IMG/VR virus record: IMGVR_UViG_3300028115_000151
Location: 1-20,454 of that record
Reading direction: 5' to 3' (one strand)
DNA length: 20,454 nucleotides
Origin: a virus
Positions 12,645-20,454 of the stretch are shown one piece after another. The translations under genes and the position numbers were made by a program. A model generated the notes under the pieces. It worked only from the letters and a program-made list of their open reading frames with translations, was not told the origin of the DNA and did not search any database. Each line of letters begins with the position of its first letter. Within the stretch, counting starts at the first letter, position 1.

Positions 12645-13127
12645 ATGTCCGAGAATCCAGTAGAGAAAGAAGATACTACTTTAAAAGCAAAAGCAGAAGA
12701 ACGAAAGAACAGTACAGAAGCAAAGGAGCAACGAGCTAGAAAGAGGGGCAGAGGAAGGCCCAAGAAAACAGAGATTGCTAAAAGGAAGAAACCTGGAACC
12801 ATTGGTAGACCTAAAGGGGATGCTGATGCAATCAGGGAATACAAAGCAAGGCTCTTAGCTTCACCCAAGTCCAGAAGGGTTTTGGATTCTATTCTTAATG
12901 CTGCACTGGATGATGAACATAAGAATCAAGCAGCAGCATGGAAACTACTGGTTGATCGTCTAATGCCTCTTTCGTACTTTGATAAGGACAAGGCAGGGAC
13001 AGGGAAAGCCAGTGTTAACATTACAATTACAGGTGTAGGTGGTGAGATAGAAACCATAGGAACAGGAGATCCTGAACCGATTGAGGGGGACTACATTAAC
13101 CTAATGCCTAGTGACGAGGAGACATAG
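12645..13127 (+). CDS. Putative terminase small subunit (AT-hook DNA-binding protein)
   Basis: A 160-aa protein, first gene of the rightward operon, two genes before the large terminase. Its N-terminal third is very basic and holds an AT-hook core (G35-R-G-R-P-K-K41) and a second GRP-type element (I53-G-R-P-K57), which bind the minor groove of AT-rich DNA. The centre (LDSILNAALDDEHKNQAAAWKLLVDRLMP) is helical and resembles proteins preceding large terminases in marine podoviruses. The tail is acidic. The small terminase role (recognising phage DNA and loading the motor) is inferred from position and DNA binding. ATG 12645 has AAGAG upstream; an in-frame ATG at 12570 has no ribosome site. Its TAG stop overlaps the next gene's GTG start. 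Confidence 0.65.
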   Translation: MSENPVEKEDTTLKAKAEERKNSTEAKEQRARKRGRGRPKKTEIAKRKKPGTIGRPKGDADAIREYKARLLASPKSRRVLDSILNAALDDEHKNQAAAWKLLVDRLMPLSYFDKDKAGTGKASVNITITGVGGEIETIGTGDPEPIEGDYINLMPSDEET

Positions 13128-13468
13128 TGAAGTATTTTGATATCTCTGAATTTGATTGTAAGCACACAGGAAAGAACAAGATGGATCCTTTGTTTTTGTC
13201 TAGGCTGGATAGTCTTAGGGATATCTGTAATTTTTCTTTCGTTATAACATCTGGATATCGTGATCTTAGCCATCCTGTAGAGACAGTAAAATCTAAAGGT
13301 GGAACACATACACAAGGAATTGCTGCTGATATTGCAGTTAACTTTGGAAGTCAAAGGTATACTATTGTAAGAGAGGCAATGAAACTAGGATTTACTGGAA
13401 TAGGTATTGCTGATTCTTTTATTCACGTTGATCTTCGTAAAACAACCCCTGTTGTTTGGGCTTATTAG
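13127..13468 (+). CDS. Peptidase M15-type lysin (L-alanyl-D-glutamate or D-Ala-D-Ala peptidase)
   Basis: This 113-aa protein has the zinc-ligand pattern of M15 peptidases: S42-G-Y-R, T60-H61-T-Q-G-I-A-A-D68-I, and F98-I-H100-V-D. H61, D68 and H100 are the expected zinc ligands. Phage members cut peptidoglycan stem peptides as endolysins, so this is the likely lysis enzyme. It lacks an obvious signal peptide, so export would need a holin, which is not identified here. The start codon is GTG, supported by GAGGAG five bases upstream and by its one-base overlap with the preceding TAG. It sits, unusually, between the small and large terminase genes. Confidence 0.87.
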   Translation: MKYFDISEFDCKHTGKNKMDPLFLSRLDSLRDICNFSFVITSGYRDLSHPVETVKSKGGTHTQGIAADIAVNFGSQRYTIVREAMKLGFTGIGIADSFIHVDLRKTTPVVWAY

Positions 13469-13471
13469 GTT

Positions 13472-14725
13472 TTGAGTACCGACCTAAACATCAAGCTATT
13501 ACCCTGGCAACAAGAAGTCTGGGACAGCAAAGCAAGGTTTAAAGTTGTAGCTGCTGGACGAAGGACTGGTAAATCCAGACTGGCTGCTTATCAGCTTATC
13601 TTCTATGCCTTGCAGGTTAAGTCTGGTCATGTGTTCTATGTTGCTCCTACACAGGGACAGGCTAGGGACATTATGTGGCAAGCCTTGCTTGAGGTAGGAC
13701 ATCCTGTTGTTAGGAGTAGTCACATTAACAACCTACAGATAACCCTAATTAACGGGGCTACTATTTCGTTAAAAGGGGCAGACAGACCAGAGACAATGCG
13801 TGGTGTGTCATTGAAGTTCTTGGTCATGGATGAATATGCAGATATGAAACCAAGCGTCTGGGAACAAATCCTAAGACCTGCACTGGCTGATCAGAAGGGT
13901 TCAGCTATGTTTATTGGTACACCAATGGGTCGTAACCACTTTTATGATCTGCATCAATTAGCTTCAAGTGGAATAGACGATACGTATCAAGGTTGGCATT
14001 TTACTTCGTATGATAACCCAATGCTTGATCCAGAGGAGATAGACACAGCAAAGAAAACAATGTCCTCCTTTGCTTTTCGTCAAGAGTTCTTGGCTTCGTT
14101 TGAGGCACAAGGTTCTAATATTTTTAAGGAAGAGTGGATCAAAATTGATACAGAAGAACCTGATGATGGTGAATACTACATTGCTGTTGACCTTGCTGGT
14201 TTTGATGATGGAACCAAAAGAAGCAGGAAATCCAAACTGGATAACACAGCAATATCAATCGTCAAGGCAAACCAGGATGGTTGGTACGTAAAAGAGATAG
14301 TCTATGGTAGATGGACTTTTGATAAAACAGCAGAACAGATATTCAATGCTGTAGAAAAATACGATGCTGTATCAGTTGGGATTGAGAAAGGGATAGCAAG
14401 ACAGGCAATCATGTCACCCTTAACCGACTTAATGAAAAGACGTAATAAGTTCTTTCGTATTGAAGAACTAACACATGGTAATAAGAAGAAAACAGATCGT
14501 ATTGTTGCTGCACTGCAAGGTAGGTTTGAACATAAACGTATTGTGATAGAGGAAGGAGACTGGAATATAGAGTTTCTTGACCAGTTGTTTCAATTCCCTA
14601 ACCCATTAGTTCACGATGACTTGATTGATTCATTGGCATACATAGACCAACTTGCAAAAATTGCATATTCGTATGATTTTGAGCAAGACAACTACGAAGT
14701 ATTTGACGAGATAGCAGGATACTAA
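13472..14725 (+). CDS. Terminase large subunit (ATPase and nuclease)
   Basis: A 417-aa packaging motor protein. Walker A is A27-A-G-R-R-T-G-K-S35, Walker B is L117-V-M-D120-E121, and a coupling motif I148-G-T-P-M-G follows. The C-terminal nuclease begins Y-I-A-V-D240-L-A-G and contains VGIEKGIARQ and HDDLIDSLAYI, the last carrying the typical acidic pair. It pumps DNA into the prohead at the portal and cuts the concatemer. The start is TTG, three bases after the lysin stop, with only a weak AGG close by; no in-frame ATG exists before the ATPase domain, so TTG with coupling to the lysin is the best choice. The portal gene follows after three bases. Confidence 0.96.
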   Translation: MSTDLNIKLLPWQQEVWDSKARFKVVAAGRRTGKSRLAAYQLIFYALQVKSGHVFYVAPTQGQARDIMWQALLEVGHPVVRSSHINNLQITLINGATISLKGADRPETMRGVSLKFLVMDEYADMKPSVWEQILRPALADQKGSAMFIGTPMGRNHFYDLHQLASSGIDDTYQGWHFTSYDNPMLDPEEIDTAKKTMSSFAFRQEFLASFEAQGSNIFKEEWIKIDTEEPDDGEYYIAVDLAGFDDGTKRSRKSKLDNTAISIVKANQDGWYVKEIVYGRWTFDKTAEQIFNAVEKYDAVSVGIEKGIARQAIMSPLTDLMKRRNKFFRIEELTHGNKKKTDRIVAALQGRFEHKRIVIEEGDWNIEFLDQLFQFPNPLVHDDLIDSLAYIDQLAKIAYSYDFEQDNYEVFDEIAGY

Positions 14726-14728
14726 ATA

Positions 14729-16690
14729 ATGAGTAAAGACTACGACACAACAGACACCCTAGAAGCATGGGTAATGAACAAATGTGATGGGTGGCGTGAC
14801 CATTTTGAGACAAACTATTCAGGGCGTTTTGACGAATACTACAGGATTTGGCGTGGAATCTGGGATGCAAGTGATTCTATGCGTATGTCAGAGCGTTCTC
14901 GTCTTATTTCGCCCGCTACACAGCAAGCAGTAGAATCATCCGTTGCTGAGATTGAAGAAGCCACCTTTGGCCGTGGTAATTTCTTTGATATTCGTGATGA
15001 TCTTCAAGATCCTGATCCTCGTGATGTAGGTTTTCTTAAGAAACAGCTAACAGAAGACCTGAACTTTGCTAAGACACGTAGCTCTGTTGCTGAATGTTTG
15101 ATTAATGCTGCTGTCTTTGGTACTGGTATTGGGGAACTAATGCTGGAAGAGACAACAGAACTTACTCCAGCAACACAACCAGCAATGGATGGTCAAATGA
15201 CTGCCATTGGTGTTATGAAAAAAGACAGGTTTATTGTAAAACTTGATCCTGTAATGCCACAAAACTTTTTGATTGATCCGCTTGCTACTAGTATTGAAGA
15301 TGCTTTGGGTGTTGCAATTGATAAGATGGTGCCAGAACATCAGGTTAGAATGAACATAGACTCTGGTATCTACATGGACGTAGACTTTGAGTGTACTCCG
15401 TCTGATCCTGACCTAGAAGATGCCAGTAAAGTAAACCCTGTTTACGAAGATGGAATGGTACGACTGACCAAATACTATGGTCTTGTACCAACAGAACTTC
15501 TTAAAGAGTCAATTAATGTTGAACTAAGTCAAGATGGCGACGAAACAGAGGAAGTAATAGAACTTGCAGATGAAGACGATGAAAGCAGTTACACAGAAGT
15601 TATTTTGGTAATTGCTAATGGATCTACACTGCTTAAGGTAGAAAAGAATCCCTACATGAAGGGTGATCGTCCTGTTGTTGCATTCTCTTGGGATATTGTA
15701 CCTTCTCGTTTCTGGGGCCGTGGCATTTGTGAGAAGGCTTACAACAGTCAGAAAGCCCTTGATACAGAGCTTCGTGCGCGTGTTGATGCTCTTGCATTAA
15801 CTGTACACCCAATGATGGCTATTGACGCTTCTCGTATGCCTCGTGGTGCTAAGTTGGATATACGTCCTGGTAAAACATTGCTTACAAACGGGAACCCTGC
15901 TGAAATCCTACAACCATTTAATTTTGGTTCTTTGGATAAGGTGACTTTTAGCCAAGCACAACAGCTACAATCAATGGTACAACAGTCTACTGGTGCTATT
16001 GATTCTGCTGGAATTCCTGCTTCTATTAATGGAGAAGGAACAGCAGCGGGTATTTCAATGGGATTGGGAGCAATAATTAAGCGTCATAAGCGCACCTTGA
16101 TTAACTTCCAAGAGAACTTCTTGATTCCGTTTATTGAGAAAGCTGCTTGTCGTTATATGCAGTTTGTTCCTGAGTTGTATCCTGTTAAAGACTACAAGTT
16201 TGTAGCAACCAGTACTCTTGGCATCATTGCTCGTGAGTATGAGACTACACAACTTGTTCAGTTGTTGCAAACCATGCCACAGGAATCTCCTGTTTATAAT
16301 CTGCTTGTTACTGCTGTTGTTGATAACATGGCTATTTCTAATCGTGATGAAATCATTGCAGCAATTCAGCAAGCAGCACAGCCTAATCCACAATCACAAC
16401 AGTTGCAACAAGTACAAACTCAAATGCAGATGGAATCTGCTATGGCACAGCTTGAGAATATTAAAGCACAAACTGCTGAGGTTGTTAGTCGTGTACAACA
16501 GAACAATGTTGAGACTCAGTTGCTGCCAATTGAAGAAGAAACTCGTCGTATTGCTGCTATGTCTAAGAACATGCCAGTGGATGAGTTTAAGAAATTGGTG
16601 GAATACGCCAAGTTACAATTAAAAGAAAAGGAAATTAACGTTAAGGAAAACATGGTGGAGATGCAAATGCGTCAGGCTGGTAATAACTAG
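14729..16690 (+). CDS. Portal protein
   Basis: This 653-aa protein lies directly after the large terminase. It has the style of podovirus portals: an N-terminal helical region (WRDHFETNYSGRFDEYYRIWRG), a central part with SRFWGRGICEKAYNSQKALD, and GIPASINGEGTAAGISMGLG. A long C-terminal Gln-rich coiled coil (roughly 540-640) follows. The portal forms the dodecameric DNA channel in the head vertex. An acidic segment at about 265-290 (DGDETEEVIELADEDDESS) is notable. Identification rests on size, position and these segments rather than a single catalytic motif. Confidence 0.9.
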   Translation: MSKDYDTTDTLEAWVMNKCDGWRDHFETNYSGRFDEYYRIWRGIWDASDSMRMSERSRLISPATQQAVESSVAEIEEATFGRGNFFDIRDDLQDPDPRDVGFLKKQLTEDLNFAKTRSSVAECLINAAVFGTGIGELMLEETTELTPATQPAMDGQMTAIGVMKKDRFIVKLDPVMPQNFLIDPLATSIEDALGVAIDKMVPEHQVRMNIDSGIYMDVDFECTPSDPDLEDASKVNPVYEDGMVRLTKYYGLVPTELLKESINVELSQDGDETEEVIELADEDDESSYTEVILVIANGSTLLKVEKNPYMKGDRPVVAFSWDIVPSRFWGRGICEKAYNSQKALDTELRARVDALALTVHPMMAIDASRMPRGAKLDIRPGKTLLTNGNPAEILQPFNFGSLDKVTFSQAQQLQSMVQQSTGAIDSAGIPASINGEGTAAGISMGLGAIIKRHKRTLINFQENFLIPFIEKAACRYMQFVPELYPVKDYKFVATSTLGIIAREYETTQLVQLLQTMPQESPVYNLLVTAVVDNMAISNRDEIIAAIQQAAQPNPQSQQLQQVQTQMQMESAMAQLENIKAQTAEVVSRVQQNNVETQLLPIEEETRRIAAMSKNMPVDEFKKLVEYAKLQLKEKEINVKENMVEMQMRQAGNN

Positions 16691-16702
16691 TAGTTATACT
16701 GC

Positions 16703-16731
16703 TTGACATATCCATTCATTTGTGTTATAAT
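16703..16731 (+). promoter_or_regulatory. Perfect consensus sigma70 promoter inside the structural operon
   Basis: TTGACA at 16703-16708, exactly 17 bases, then TATAAT at 16726-16731: all 12 consensus bases. The next start codon is at 16745, so a start 7 bases after the -10 would leave a leader of about seven bases, without a full ribosome site. It would boost the genes from here to the capsid terminator, which include scaffold and capsid. Confidence 0.93.
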
Positions 16732-16744
16732 ATGAGAGTAGCCA

Positions 16745-16993
16745 ATGAGTATTGAGAAATACTACGAAAACTACATGGACTTATTTCAACAAGAAGGTTG
16801 GAAGCAGTTAAAGGAAGATTTACAAGACACTGCTGACTCCATTCATATCCTAAGTCTTAATGACTCTAAGGATTTACACCTAGCACAAGGACAGCTTAAT
16901 GTCCTGCATAGACTATTGTCATGGGAGGAAGCCATTGGCAATAGCTACGATGAGTTTTTACGAGAGGGATTGAACGATGAAACGTCTGTTTGA
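16745..16993 (+). CDS. Unknown 82-aa protein between portal and zinc-ribbon gene
   Basis: An acidic helical product (MSIEKYYENYMDLFQQEGWKQL, then DLHLAQGQLNVLHRLLSWEE). It has the style of a small, conserved phage protein placed before the head genes, but no family name is certain. The start follows the consensus promoter by 13 bases, and GAGAG at 16734-16738 would act as ribosome site only for transcripts coming from further upstream. The end overlaps the next gene by 17 bases. Confidence 0.75.
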   Translation: MSIEKYYENYMDLFQQEGWKQLKEDLQDTADSIHILSLNDSKDLHLAQGQLNVLHRLLSWEEAIGNSYDEFLREGLNDETSV

Positions 16994-17183
16994 TTTCACT
17001 TGTGATAAAGGCCACACAGAGGAACAATACGTTGATCCAGAAATAAAGGAATCAACCTGTACTCAGTGTGGTTCAACCAGTAAGCGGATAATCTCAGGAA
17101 CATCCTTTAAGCTAGATCATACCTTTCCATCGGTTAATTTGAAATGGGCTAGGGATCATGAAAGAGCCGCTAAAAAGAACTAA
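16977..17183 (+). CDS. FmdB-like zinc-ribbon protein (68 aa)
   Basis: Starts MKRLFDFTCDKGHTEEQYV and has C9, H13, then C28-T-Q-C31-G-S, the arrangement of the small FmdB-type regulatory zinc ribbon seen in many phage head modules. The remainder (KRIISGTSFKLDHTFPS) is basic and lacks other domains. A structural or regulatory DNA or protein contact is likely, but its role in phages is not known. It overlaps the preceding gene by 17 bases. Confidence 0.8.
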   Translation: MKRLFDFTCDKGHTEEQYVDPEIKESTCTQCGSTSKRIISGTSFKLDHTFPSVNLKWARDHERAAKKN

Positions 17184-17227
17184 CCACAATCTTCACAATA
17201 CTTTTAAAGTACGGAGAAATACATTAA

Positions 17228-18064
17228 ATGACTAGAATAGTTGATCCTCTTGATAACCAAGAATTGAGTCTAGGCGAAAACGAAGAACTTGTAAACCCTT
17301 CTGATACTGACAACCCTAAAGAACAGGAATTAGTGGCAGAGGTAGAAGAACAAGACCAATCAGTACAAGAAGAACAGAAAGAGTCTTTTGAACTTCCCGA
17401 TAAGTACAAAGACAAGCCTGTTGAAGAACTTGTACGTATGCACCAAGAAGCTGAGAAGTTACTTGGCAGACAAGGTACAGAGGTTGGTGAACTTCGTAGA
17501 GCCGTAGACGACTTGCTCAAGACAAAACTAGACGAGTTTAAAGGTGGTAATGAAGTAGAAGATCAAGAAGAAGATTTTGATTTCTACGAGAACCCCAAAG
17601 AGGCTGTTAACCGCACACTTGAGAAAAGCGAAACAATCCAGCAAATGAAACAGATGCTTGCACAACAACAGCAAGCAGAAATTTTAAAGATGATTGAGAA
17701 CAAATATCCTGACTATAGAGACACCATTCAAAATGAAAACTTTGTTGAGTGGATCAAAGCATCTAAAGTTAGGACTGAGCTTTTACAAAGGGCTGATAAA
17801 TACGATCTTGACGCTGCACTTGAATTACTTGAAAACTGGAAAGAGCTAAAAGGCACAGTTGAAAAAGTAAAAGGAGTGAATGAAAAGGATCGTAAACTAC
17901 AGCGTAAGGCGGCCAGCACTGGTGGGGGCGGTTCATCTGAACCAGTTTCTCGTAAGATCTATCGTCGTACTGATCTAGTTAATTTAATGAGAACCAACCC
18001 TCGCAAGTATATGGCTAGTGTTGAAGAGTATGACAGAGCCTATGCTGAAGGGAGGGTTAAATAA
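17228..18064 (+). CDS. Head scaffolding protein
   Basis: This 278-aa protein lies directly before the capsid gene. The first 80 residues are very acidic and Gln/Glu-rich. The middle (about 80-215) is helical and likely coiled-coil (SETIQQMKQMLAQQQQAEIL). The C-terminus is basic (RKIYRRTDLVNLM, RKYMASVEEYDRAYAEGRVK), as expected for scaffolds whose C-terminal helices bind coat protein. This composition and position are typical of T7- and P22-type scaffolds. GGAG is nine bases before the ATG. A protease fusion is not seen. Confidence 0.85.
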   Translation: MTRIVDPLDNQELSLGENEELVNPSDTDNPKEQELVAEVEEQDQSVQEEQKESFELPDKYKDKPVEELVRMHQEAEKLLGRQGTEVGELRRAVDDLLKTKLDEFKGGNEVEDQEEDFDFYENPKEAVNRTLEKSETIQQMKQMLAQQQQAEILKMIENKYPDYRDTIQNENFVEWIKASKVRTELLQRADKYDLDAALELLENWKELKGTVEKVKGVNEKDRKLQRKAASTGGGGSSEPVSRKIYRRTDLVNLMRTNPRKYMASVEEYDRAYAEGRVK

Positions 18065-18090
18065 TCCAAACTTTTTAAAGGTATTTTATC

Positions 18091-19029
18091 ATGGCACTTG
18101 GAACTGACCACGTAACAAACACAACCGCAGCAACTTTTATTCCAGAAATTTGGAGTGATGAGATCGTTGCTGCATACCAGAGCAATCTGGTACTGGCTAA
18201 CCTTGTAAAGAAAATGTCCCACGCTGGTAAGAAAGGCGATACTATCCATATCCCTAAACCTACCCGTGGTACTGCTTCTGCTAAAGCTGCTTCTAGTCAG
18301 GTTACCCTGATTGCTGCTACTGAATCAGAAGTACAGGTTTCAATCAACAAGCACTACGAGTATTCTCGTCTGATTGAAGACATCACTGACGTCCAATCGC
18401 AGCCTTCACTGCGCCAATTCTACACTCAAGATGCTGGCTATGCTCTGGCTAAACAAGTTGACGATGACCTGTTTGCTTTGGGTAAGTCCTTGGGTGATAG
18501 CGATGGTGCTGACTGGGTTCACAGCAACTCTTTCTACATTGATGGCTCTAACGGTTTGGCTGCTTACGCTGTTGATACTGTAGCTTCTACTGATCTGTTC
18601 ACTGACCTGGCTTTCCGTGGCGCAGTACAACAACTGGATGATGCTGACGTACCGATGGATGGACGTTTTATTGTTGTTCCTCCGTCTGTTCGTAACACCA
18701 TTATGGGCATTGATCGTTACAACTCTAGCGACTTCGTAGATGGTCGTGGTGTAATGAATGGTCAAATTGGCTCACTGTATGGTGTAGACGTTTACGTTTC
18801 TAGCAACTGTCCTGTCATTGAAACTGCTGCTGAGAATGCTGCTGGTGGTGACGTTAAAGCTGCTATCTTTGGCCACCAAGACGCTTTTGTTCTGGCTGAA
18901 CAATTGGGTGTTCGTACTCAAACTCAGTACAAACAAGAGTACTTGGGTGACTTGATGACTGCTGATACCCTGTATGGTGTACAAGTAGTTCGTCCTGAGT
19001 CTGCTATTGTAATTGCTGTTAATGCTTAA
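18091..19029 (+). CDS. Major capsid protein
   Basis: A 312-aa protein following the scaffold gene. It begins MALGTDHVTNTTAATFIPEI and has WSDEIVAAYQSNLVLANLVKKM, typical of podovirus coat proteins with the HK97 fold. It contains a basic, glycine-rich loop (GKKGDTIHIPKPTRGTASAKA) and a PPSVRNTIMGIDRYNSSDFVDG stretch. The C-terminus ends TLYGVQVVRPESAIVIAVNA, also usual for these proteins. Codons and base choice become more uniform and slightly richer in G+C than in the flanking genes, as is common for a highly expressed gene. A weak AAAGG is upstream, and a terminator follows. Confidence 0.9.
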   Translation: MALGTDHVTNTTAATFIPEIWSDEIVAAYQSNLVLANLVKKMSHAGKKGDTIHIPKPTRGTASAKAASSQVTLIAATESEVQVSINKHYEYSRLIEDITDVQSQPSLRQFYTQDAGYALAKQVDDDLFALGKSLGDSDGADWVHSNSFYIDGSNGLAAYAVDTVASTDLFTDLAFRGAVQQLDDADVPMDGRFIVVPPSVRNTIMGIDRYNSSDFVDGRGVMNGQIGSLYGVDVYVSSNCPVIETAAENAAGGDVKAAIFGHQDAFVLAEQLGVRTQTQYKQEYLGDLMTADTLYGVQVVRPESAIVIAVNA

Positions 19030-19039
19030 GGCTTAACAC

Positions 19040-19076
19040 ACAGGGGAAAGCCATTAGGTGAGTACCCTGTTTTTTA
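19040..19076 (+). terminator. Rho-independent terminator after the major capsid gene
   Basis: ACAGGG (19040-19045) pairs with CCCTGT (19065-19070) around a 19-base loop, followed by a run of six T (19070-19075). An alternative stem, GGCTT (19030-19034) with AAGCC (19048-19052), overlaps it and could compete. It would limit readthrough from the capsid gene into the fibre gene. Confidence 0.7.
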
Positions 19077-19108
19077 CGTTTAAAAGATTACAATGGGCAG
19101 GTACTTAA

Positions 19109-20454
19109 ATGGCTATATATCGTGGTGATGGTGGTGCTGGTGATGCTACAAATAACATTACCATTAACCAAATTACAGAGCTAAGTTCAGACGCACAAGC
19201 TGCTGCTGTTGCTGCTGCAAGTTCTGCTACATCTGCTTCTTCATCTGCTAGTGCAGCAAGCACATCTGCTACTAATGCTGCAAGTTCTGCTACATCTGCT
19301 GGTACATCAGCTACCAATGCTGCTTCTTCTGCCTCTTCTGCTTCTACTTCTGCAAGTAATGCAAGTACAAGTGAAACCAATGCCGCAGCTTCTGAAACCG
19401 CTGCTGCTGCAAGTGAGGCTGCTGCCGCACTAAGTGAAACTGCTGCTGCTGCTTCTGAAACTAATGCTGCTAGTTCTGCATCTTCGGCCAGCACATCAGC
19501 AAGTACAGCAACTACTCAAGCAACTAATGCTGCAACTTCAGCAACTAATGCAGCTACTTCTGCTAGTGCTGCTTCTACATCTGAAACAAATGCAGCTACT
19601 TCAGAAACTAATGCTGCAACCTCTGAGACAAATGCCGCAGCCAGTGCTACTAGCGCATCAAACGATGCAGCAACAGCCACTACAAAAGCATCAGAGGCTT
19701 CTACAAGCGCATCTAATGCTGCTACTTCAGAAACCAATGCTGCTGCTTCAGAGTCTGCGGCTGCAACATCTGCTACAAATGCAAGCACCTCTGAGACCAA
19801 CGCTGCTGCCTCTGAGACAGCCGCTGCTAGTTCTGCCAGTGCTGCTGCTACATCAGCAACAAACGCAGCGACAAGCGCATCCAGTGCGTCTACTAGTGCT
19901 TCTAACGCTGCTACCTCTGCAAGCAATGCTGCAACCTCTGAAACAAATGCTGCTACTAGCGAAACAAATGCTGCTGCATCTGCTACTGCGGCTGCTGCTA
20001 GTGCTGCTTCTGCTGCATCTTCTGACTATGCTGTTTCTTCCTGGTTCAGTACAACCAACAACGCAAGTAATTGGGACACAGCATACGGCTGGGGAGATCA
20101 TGCTAGTGTTGGCTACTATTCAGCATCTGGCGGTACTATCTCTGGAGATGTTACTGTCACAGGGACATTAAACGTTCAAACCGCAATTGGCTTAGGAGAC
20201 AGCGACAGACTGCGTTTTGGCACAGATGATAACTGTGAGCTTTTTTGTAATGGCAACAGTATGCTCCTGGATCTCAATACAGGTAACTTCTATATCCGCG
20301 ATGGAACTACAGTCATATACACATTTGATGATAATGGCAGCTTTACAGCCACAGGTGACGTAACAGCTTACTCAGATGAAAGACTAAAAGAAAACTGGAA
20401 AGACTTACCAGAAAACTTTGTTGCCAATCTTGCTGGTGTTAAGTCTGGTACTTA
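19109..20454 (+). CDS. Tail fibre protein with heptad Ala/Ser/Thr repeats and start of an S74 chaperone domain (partial)
   Basis: 448 codons are visible and the gene continues beyond the window. It starts MAIYRGDGGAGDATNNITIN, a common short head for fibres of aquatic phages. Residues about 27-302 are low-complexity A/S/T/N/E repeats with a seven-residue period, for example SETNAAT, like the stalk of lambda side-tail fibre. A beta-rich part follows (SSWFSTTNNASNWDTAYGWG, SGGTISGDVTVTGTLN). From about residue 421, YSDERLKENWKDL marks the start of the S74 intramolecular chaperone peptidase domain, which is usually cut off after trimer folding. The protein would mediate host attachment. The terminator at 19040-19076 precedes it, so it may need its own or readthrough transcription; only a weak ribosome site is visible. 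Confidence 0.9.
   Translation, partial: MAIYRGDGGAGDATNNITINQITELSSDAQAAAVAAASSATSASSSASAASTSATNAASSATSAGTSATNAASSASSASTSASNASTSETNAAASETAAAASEAAAALSETAAAASETNAASSASSASTSASTATTQATNAATSATNAATSASAASTSETNAATSETNAATSETNAAASATSASNDAATATTKASEASTSASNAATSETNAAASESAAATSATNASTSETNAAASETAAASSASAAATSATNAATSASSASTSASNAATSASNAATSETNAATSETNAAASATAAAASAASAASSDYAVSSWFSTTNNASNWDTAYGWGDHASVGYYSASGGTISGDVTVTGTLNVQTAIGLGDSDRLRFGTDDNCELFCNGNSMLLDLNTGNFYIRDGTTVIYTFDDNGSFTATGDVTAYSDERLKENWKDLPENFVANLAGVKSGT
19187..20016. repeat. Low-complexity repeat tract of the tail fibre gene
   Basis: About 830 bases made of imperfect 21-base (seven-codon) units rich in GCT, TCT, ACT, AAT and GAA codons. The tract leaves long open frames on the opposite strand and in a second plus frame, which are by-products of the repeat rather than genes. 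Confidence 0.85.

Noticed and set aside
12554-12868. Minus-strand open frames opposite the small terminase gene
   Set aside because: No ribosome site, and coding on the opposite strand is well supported.
19105-19926. Two long open frames on the minus strand, rich in Ala, Val, Leu and Glu
   Set aside because: They are the complement of the fibre repeat tract, with no ribosome sites; the plus frame with fibre homology explains the region.
19434-20171. A 245-codon Leu/Gln/Met-rich frame on the plus strand
   Set aside because: Out of frame with the fibre gene, extreme composition, produced by the seven-codon repeat.

Overview
The window looks like part of the genome of a lytic, tailed, podovirus-type bacteriophage of a bacterium with ordinary sigma70-type promoters, probably a gammaproteobacterium. 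The evidence is a T7-like replication set (DNA polymerase A, fused primase-helicase, 5'-3' exonuclease, endonuclease I, ssDNA-binding protein), followed after a strand switch by a packaging and head set (small terminase candidate, lysin, large terminase, portal, scaffold, capsid, fibre). No integrase, tRNA, CRISPR array, insertion sequence or phage RNA polymerase was seen here. Several host-type promoters match or nearly match the TTGACA/TATAAT consensus, so transcription appears to rely on host RNA polymerase.

Layout: (1) 1-6626, minus strand: the replication and nucleotide operon. It runs leftward from a 70-aa unknown gene through primase-helicase, polymerase, SSB, exonuclease, endonuclease I, a calcineurin-like phosphoesterase and a small membrane protein into the start of a class II (B12-type) ribonucleotide reductase cut by the window edge. 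Stops and starts touch or overlap almost throughout. (2) 6627-6861: a divergent control region with a strong rightward promoter, a 9-bp direct repeat and a 14-bp palindrome; it drives a lone plus-strand DUF3310 gene (6862-7074). (3) 7100-11886, minus strand: the accessory or early arm. It starts at a good leftward promoter (11922-11949) and holds two unknown proteins, an ArdC-type antirestriction protein, a GP88-family protein, a small anchored peptide, a pentapeptide-repeat protein, two unknown genes, a winged-helix regulator, a basic small protein and two tiny genes found only by reading the sequence. It has a rho-independent terminator at 7267-7299. (4) 11887-12644: a 758-base AT-rich divergent region with promoters at both ends, a near-perfect Fur-box-like sequence, a large inverted repeat and paired hairpins. 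(5) 12645 to the end, plus strand: small terminase candidate, M15 peptidase lysin, large terminase, portal, a perfect consensus promoter, two small genes, scaffold, major capsid, terminator, and an Ala/Ser/Thr-rich tail fibre that runs off the right edge.

How the genes fit together: the accessory arm probably acts first (antirestriction, regulators, possible DNA mimicry). The replication operon then makes and processes phage DNA, with RNR and perhaps the DUF3310 protein supplying nucleotides. The rightward operon packages DNA, builds heads and lyses the cell. The most unusual points are the Fur-box-like site in the master control region, an SSB ending in the same tip as bacterial SSB, an 18-bp duplication read in two overlapping genes, repeated gene leaders around the ArdC/GP88 cassette, and a consensus promoter inside the structural operon that would give an almost leaderless message.
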